Source of the DNA: JACVRW01 sp963846505
Lineage (GTDB): Bacteria; Actinomycetota; Thermoleophilia; Solirubrobacterales; Thermoleophilaceae
Reading direction: 5' to 3'
NCBI GenBank assembly: GCA_963846505.1
Contig: CAWJWD010000006.1
Location: 434,001-498,000 of the forward strand
Length of the DNA stretch: 64,000 bases
In this document: positions 60,767-64,000 of the stretch, piece after piece
How positions within the stretch are numbered: position 1 is the first letter of the stretch
Layout: each line of letters starts with the position of its first letter
The notes under the pieces: model-generated
Seen by the model: only the letters and a program-made list of their open reading frames with translations
The model's database searches: none
Told to the model about the DNA's origin: nothing
Made by a program: the position numbers and the translations under genes

Positions 60767-61711
60767 ATGAAGGTGTTCGTAGCAGGAGCGACCGGGGCGA
60801 TCGGCAAGCCGTTGCTGCCGCAGCTGGTGGCGGCAGGGCACGAGGTGGCCGCCCTCACCCGCTCTCCCGACAAGGCCGAGGGGCTGCTCGCGGCCGGCGT
60901 GGAGCCCGTGGTCGCGGACGCGCTCGATCGCGACGCGATCGTGGCCGCGATCGTGCGCGCCAAGCCCGACGTGATCGTCCACGAGCTGACCGCGATCGAC
61001 GACCTCAGCGACATGCGCCACTTCGACCGTGGCTTCGCCACCACCAACCGGCTGCGCACCGAGGGCACGGACAACCTGCTCGCCGGCGCGCGGGGGGCCG
61101 GGACGCGCCGCTTCGTCGCCCAGAGCTTCGGCGGCTGGCCCTATGCGCGCGAGGGCGACATGGTCAAGAGCGAGGACGACCCGCTCGACGAAAACCCGCC
61201 GACCGCGATCCGCCAGACCCTCGCGGCGATCAAGCACCTCGAACGGGCCGTGACGAGCGCCGAGGGCATCGAGGGACTGGTGCTGCGCTACGGCGGCTTC
61301 TACGGGCCGGGCACCTCGATCGACGCCGACGGCGGCCAGACGACGGAGATGGTGCGCAAGCGTCGCTTCCCGATCGTCGGCGACGGCAACGGCGTCTGGT
61401 CGCTGGTCCACGTCGAGGACGCCGCCGCCGCGACCGTGGCCGCCGTCGAGCGCGGTGAGCCCGGCATCTACAACGTCACCGACGACGAGCCCGCGCCCGT
61501 ACGCGAGTGGCTGCCGGTGTTCGCCGAGGCGATCGGCGCCAAGCCGCCCCGCCGCGTCCCCGCCTGGCTCGGTCGTCTGGCCGCCGGCGAGCTCGCCGTG
61601 ATGATGATGACCGCCATCCGCGGCGCCTCGAACGCCAAGGCCAAGCGCGAGCTGGGCTGGGCGCCGCGCTATCCGAGCTGGCGCGAGGGCTTCCGCACCG
61701 GACTGGAGTGA
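60767..61711 (+). CDS. NAD(P)-dependent epimerase/dehydratase (ECF41 target)
   Basis: The 314-residue protein has a Rossmann motif, MKVFVAGATGAIGKPLLPQL, at its start. Further on are VIVHELTAIDDL, FVAQSFGGWPY, LRYGGFYGPG and WSLVHVEDAAAAT, an atypical extended SDR with no clear YxxxK. ECF41 sigma factors are usually encoded beside a carboxymuconolactone decarboxylase, oxidoreductase or epimerase; this gene fits that role and has the matching promoter, though it lies 7.8 kb from the sigma gene. ATG at 60767 has a strong ribosome site. The substrate is unknown. Confidence 0.87.
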   Translation: MKVFVAGATGAIGKPLLPQLVAAGHEVAALTRSPDKAEGLLAAGVEPVVADALDRDAIVAAIVRAKPDVIVHELTAIDDLSDMRHFDRGFATTNRLRTEGTDNLLAGARGAGTRRFVAQSFGGWPYAREGDMVKSEDDPLDENPPTAIRQTLAAIKHLERAVTSAEGIEGLVLRYGGFYGPGTSIDADGGQTTEMVRKRRFPIVGDGNGVWSLVHVEDAAAATVAAVERGEPGIYNVTDDEPAPVREWLPVFAEAIGAKPPRRVPAWLGRLAAGELAVMMMTAIRGASNAKAKRELGWAPRYPSWREGFRTGLE

Positions 61712-61720
61712 CGTCGATCC

Positions 61721-63355
61721 TCAGGAGGCGTGATAGCGGGTGCCACGTCGTTCACCGGTGCGGCGAAGGCGCCCGCCGCGCACCATGCGATCCAAGAGCG
61801 CAAGCGCCTCGGCACGGTCCAAGCCAGTCGCAGCGCGCACGTCGCTGTTGGACAACGGGTGCTCGACGGCGAGCCGCACGACGATGTCCTCGAGCTCCTC
61901 GGGGCTGAGGCGCAGACCGGCGGGGGGGTTGAGCGTTCCGTTCAGGCGGTAGCTCGCACCTCCCCGCTGACCTCGTTGCTCGAGGAATCCCTCGTCCCGA
62001 AGCCGCTGCAGAGCAGCCCGCGCCGCGCTGGCGTCGACACCGAGGATTCGTCGCACGCGTGCGTTGGTGAGCTCCTCGCCGCGGGCGGCATGGACCAGTA
62101 GAAGTCGATCCGCTCCCCTGAGCGCCCCCCGGTGCTCGAGCTCCCTGATCCAGGCCCGTTCGATTGGAGCGACCGCGCTACGGACCGGCAACTCGACGAC
62201 GACCTCGTGCCCGCTGTCGGTGAAGCGCGGGGGATCGAGCATCTCGTCCGCCATCGTGTCTTGCATGAGATCTACGCCTCGCCCCGCATCTTCGGCCAAG
62301 CCGAACTGACGCAGGGTGCGAATCACGACGAGGTTCCTGGCAGCGTTGGCCTCGCGTATGTTCTCCACCGTTACAGGCTCCGGAAGCCCACCAGGCGAGC
62401 GGATGACCACCGAGGCGGGACGCACCTCTATGCGAACCGCAGTCCCCGCCGCTTCGTAGCTTCGATGGGCGAGGGCATTCGCCAGTGCCTCTCGCAGCAC
62501 GAGTTCGGGAAGACGCGTCAGCTCGTAGCGGCGTACTCCCAGCACCACGAGCTCGGTGCCGAGCTCGTCCATCACCCGCTCGACGGCCTGCGGCAGGACA
62601 TGCTGGATCGGACCCCTGAGCTCGTCCCTGCGGTCGTAGTCGATGGTCGTGTCGTCGCGGAAGCGCTGAATCTCGACGTAGGCCTTCCCAAGCGCCTGCG
62701 TCGGATCTCGCAGCAGGTAGAGCGCGCCGGCGACGGTCAGCATGTCGCCCTCCAGCATTTCGGCCTCGCGCAGGCGGTCGCCCGTCGCCCGCTCCCATCG
62801 CAGCGTCCGCGCAAGCTCAGCTCGGAGCGAGCCGTCGATGCGCGAGCTAGGCACGCTCAACGCCGTCGTCTCGAAGCGAACGGCGGTGCGTTCGTTCGCG
62901 AAGCGCACGAGCTCCATCCCGAAGAGCGCGTCGTCGCGTGTGCCCCGGCGAACCTTCACCACGCCACCCGACGTCTGGGCAAAGCCCTCACGGCGACGTG
63001 CGATGGCCAACACGCCGACGGGCCGCCCCCCGACGTCGATCTGGACGATGGAGTACCGCCCGACGTCGCGTACCTCCTGCAAGGCGCGATGGATGTCGTC
63101 TTGGGTGCCTGGGTCGAGGGCTCGGCCGGCCACCTCGCCGTCGTCACGAATCCCGATGAGGACGACTCCGCCATCGGCATTGGAAAACGCGACGGCGGTG
63201 TCCTGGAGCTGGCGCGTCGAAACACCCGTCTTGAACTCGACGTACTGGCTTTCGCCAGGGAACGCAGCATCGAACTCCTGCGGGCTCAACGTGAGCTGCG
63301 TCTGCACCGTCGAGTCCGGGTGGAACATCGGATATGACAAAGTTGTTCGACCCAT
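61721..63355 (-). CDS. AlbA_2/Schlafen-type ATP-binding regulator with C-terminal HTH domains
   Basis: The 544-residue protein has an AlbA_2 (Schlafen-like) domain at ~15-145, with ESQYVEFKTG, AFSNADGGVVLIGI and GVVKVRRGTRDD. A central region ends in a GHKL-type ATPase-like segment (LVLREALANALAHRSYE near residue 285 and FGLAEDAGRGVDLM). C-terminal winged-helix parts follow (RRILGVDASAARAALQRLRDEGFL, then VRAATGLDRAEALALLDRMV). Such proteins are called RecG-like or transcriptional regulators, with unknown function. ATG 63355 is used; an ATG at 63328 lies between the operators and a conserved region and is a serious alternative. Confidence 0.82.
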   Translation of the reverse strand: MGRTTLSYPMFHPDSTVQTQLTLSPQEFDAAFPGESQYVEFKTGVSTRQLQDTAVAFSNADGGVVLIGIRDDGEVAGRALDPGTQDDIHRALQEVRDVGRYSIVQIDVGGRPVGVLAIARRREGFAQTSGGVVKVRRGTRDDALFGMELVRFANERTAVRFETTALSVPSSRIDGSLRAELARTLRWERATGDRLREAEMLEGDMLTVAGALYLLRDPTQALGKAYVEIQRFRDDTTIDYDRRDELRGPIQHVLPQAVERVMDELGTELVVLGVRRYELTRLPELVLREALANALAHRSYEAAGTAVRIEVRPASVVIRSPGGLPEPVTVENIREANAARNLVVIRTLRQFGLAEDAGRGVDLMQDTMADEMLDPPRFTDSGHEVVVELPVRSAVAPIERAWIRELEHRGALRGADRLLLVHAARGEELTNARVRRILGVDASAARAALQRLRDEGFLEQRGQRGGASYRLNGTLNPPAGLRLSPEELEDIVVRLAVEHPLSNSDVRAATGLDRAEALALLDRMVRGGRLRRTGERRGTRYHAS

Positions 63356-63381
63356 TTAGCCGTCTCGACAACTTTGTCATA
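63333..63381. promoter_or_regulatory. Paired operator: perfect 14-bp inverted repeat upstream of the AlbA_2 gene
   Basis: TATGACAAAGTTGT (63333-63346) is exactly complementary to ACAACTTTGTCATA (63368-63381). Each arm contains a smaller dyad (ACAAAGTTGT and ACAACTTTGT), with centres 31 bp apart, about three helical turns. The repeat straddles the gene's start region, so it probably binds the encoded regulator. The arms are AT-rich against the genome, and no T-run suggests a terminator. Confidence 0.7.
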
Positions 63382-63404
63382 AGTGGCTGCCAGCCGCCGC
63401 CAAC

Positions 63405-64000
63405 CTAGGTTGGCGGACCGTAGCCGCCGCCGCCCGGAGTCCTGAGCGTGACCACGTCGCCGGGGGCCAGCTCGCGGCTGGCCTTCGGCGGCAGCGGCTC
63501 GCCGTTGAGCGCGTTCTCGCCGGGCTGGCCGTCCTCGCCGCCGTGGGCTCCCTGCGGCGCGTGGCGGCGGCGGTCGGTCAGCAGCGAGAGGCTGGCCGGT
63601 TCGAGCGCGCGCACGGCGCGCACGATGCCGTCGCCGCCCCGGTGCTCGCCGGCGCCGCCGCTGTCCTCGGCCAGCTCGTAGCGCTCGACGCGCAGCGGGT
63701 ACTCGAGCTCGAACGCCTCGATCGGCGTGTTGAGCGTGTTGCTCATGCCGACGTGCACTCCCGACGGGCCGTCGCCCGTGGCGCTCGCGCCCTGGCCGCC
63801 GCCGATCGTCTCGTAGTAGGTCCAGCCGGCCCCGCCGATCACGAGGTTGTTCATCGTCCCCTGTCCCTGCGCGGGCACGTCGACGGCCCGGCCGAGCGCG
63901 AGCAGCACCGTGTCGGCGATGCGCTGGCTGGTCTCGACGTTGCCGGCCACGACCGCCGCCGGGACTGCGCGCGTTGACGAGCGAGCCCTCGGGGGCGGCG
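63405..64000 (-). CDS. Hydantoinase B/oxoprolinase family protein (HyuB), C-terminal part, +1 frame break near 63965
   Basis: The gene enters from the right edge. The readable part shows AGNVETSQRIADTVLLALG, TMNNLVIGG, YETIGGGQGASATGDGPSGVHVGMSNTLNTP and DVVTLRTPGGGGYGPP at the end, the signature of HyuB. It is an ATP-dependent hydantoin or oxoproline hydrolase subunit that works with HyuA. The edge sequence APEGSLVNARS lies one frame off the rest. One extra base in the CCC after AGT (near 63963-63965) restores SPAAVVAGNVETS. The stop is 50 nt before the AlbA_2 gene start, separated by the paired operator. Confidence 0.85.
   Translation of the reverse strand, partial: PPPRARSSTRAVPAAVVAGNVETSQRIADTVLLALGRAVDVPAQGQGTMNNLVIGGAGWTYYETIGGGQGASATGDGPSGVHVGMSNTLNTPIEAFELEYPLRVERYELAEDSGGAGEHRGGDGIVRAVRALEPASLSLLTDRRRHAPQGAHGGEDGQPGENALNGEPLPPKASRELAPGDVVTLRTPGGGGYGPPT

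Overview
The window is very GC-rich and gene-dense. It uses many GTG and TTG starts, 1-4 nt gene overlaps and actinobacterial-looking promoters. Together with an ECF41-type sigma factor and a DUF2600 terpene-synthase-like gene, this suggests a high-GC actinobacterium, possibly class Thermoleophilia (Solirubrobacterales). That placement is inferred from gene content only. I see no rRNA, tRNA, CRISPR array or intact transposase, and no gap above about 300 bases lacks a gene.

Positions 1-51 kb are almost entirely one surface-polysaccharide locus. From the left: the end of an ABC-2 (Wzm-like) polysaccharide exporter, a methyltransferase and a GT2-GT4 fusion glycosyltransferase (1-3974); a polyprenyl-phosphate sugar synthase with a GT-C-like membrane protein (3982-7584); GT4 genes; then an 11-gene minus-strand operon (24585 down to 13206). 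The operon starts with a CDP-sugar pathway (rfbF, rfbG, C-methyltransferase, RmlC-like epimerase, SDR reductase) and continues with glycosyltransferases, a methyltransferase and a Wzx flippase. A related SDR+GT2 module is repeated at 10206-13130. Plus-strand genes from 24.6 kb add the GDP-D-rhamnose pathway (gmd, rmd), an L-2-hydroxyglutarate-oxidase-like flavoprotein, a second flippase, a TagA/WecG glycosyltransferase and a nucleotide-sugar dehydrogenase. After an intrusive DUF4143 ATPase (32.8-34.1 kb), the locus resumes with more glycosyltransferases, an SdrD-B-repeat protein, an O-antigen ligase/polymerase, two methyltransferases, a secreted M36 metalloprotease and the initiating polyprenyl-phosphate sugar transferase (to 50.5 kb).

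From 50.6 kb the content is regulatory and accessory: a sigma factor fused to a zinc-finger tail, then an ECF41 sigma factor. Its recognisable promoter lies in front of itself and again 7.7 kb away in front of an NAD(P)-dependent epimerase. Between those two promoters, bounded by 18-bp direct repeats, sit a PadR regulator, an asymmetric two-ATPase MacB-like ABC transporter, a DUF2600 terpene-synthase-like protein, a tandem-HTH regulator and a deazaflavin oxidoreductase. The window ends with an AlbA_2/Schlafen-type ATP-binding regulator preceded by a striking paired operator, and the end of a hydantoinase B gene.

An important caveat is that nine single frame breaks interrupt seven otherwise convincing genes, and all are of the +1 type. 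Either the sequence carries insertion errors or these genes are damaged. They are annotated as broken here, with the reconstructed product described.
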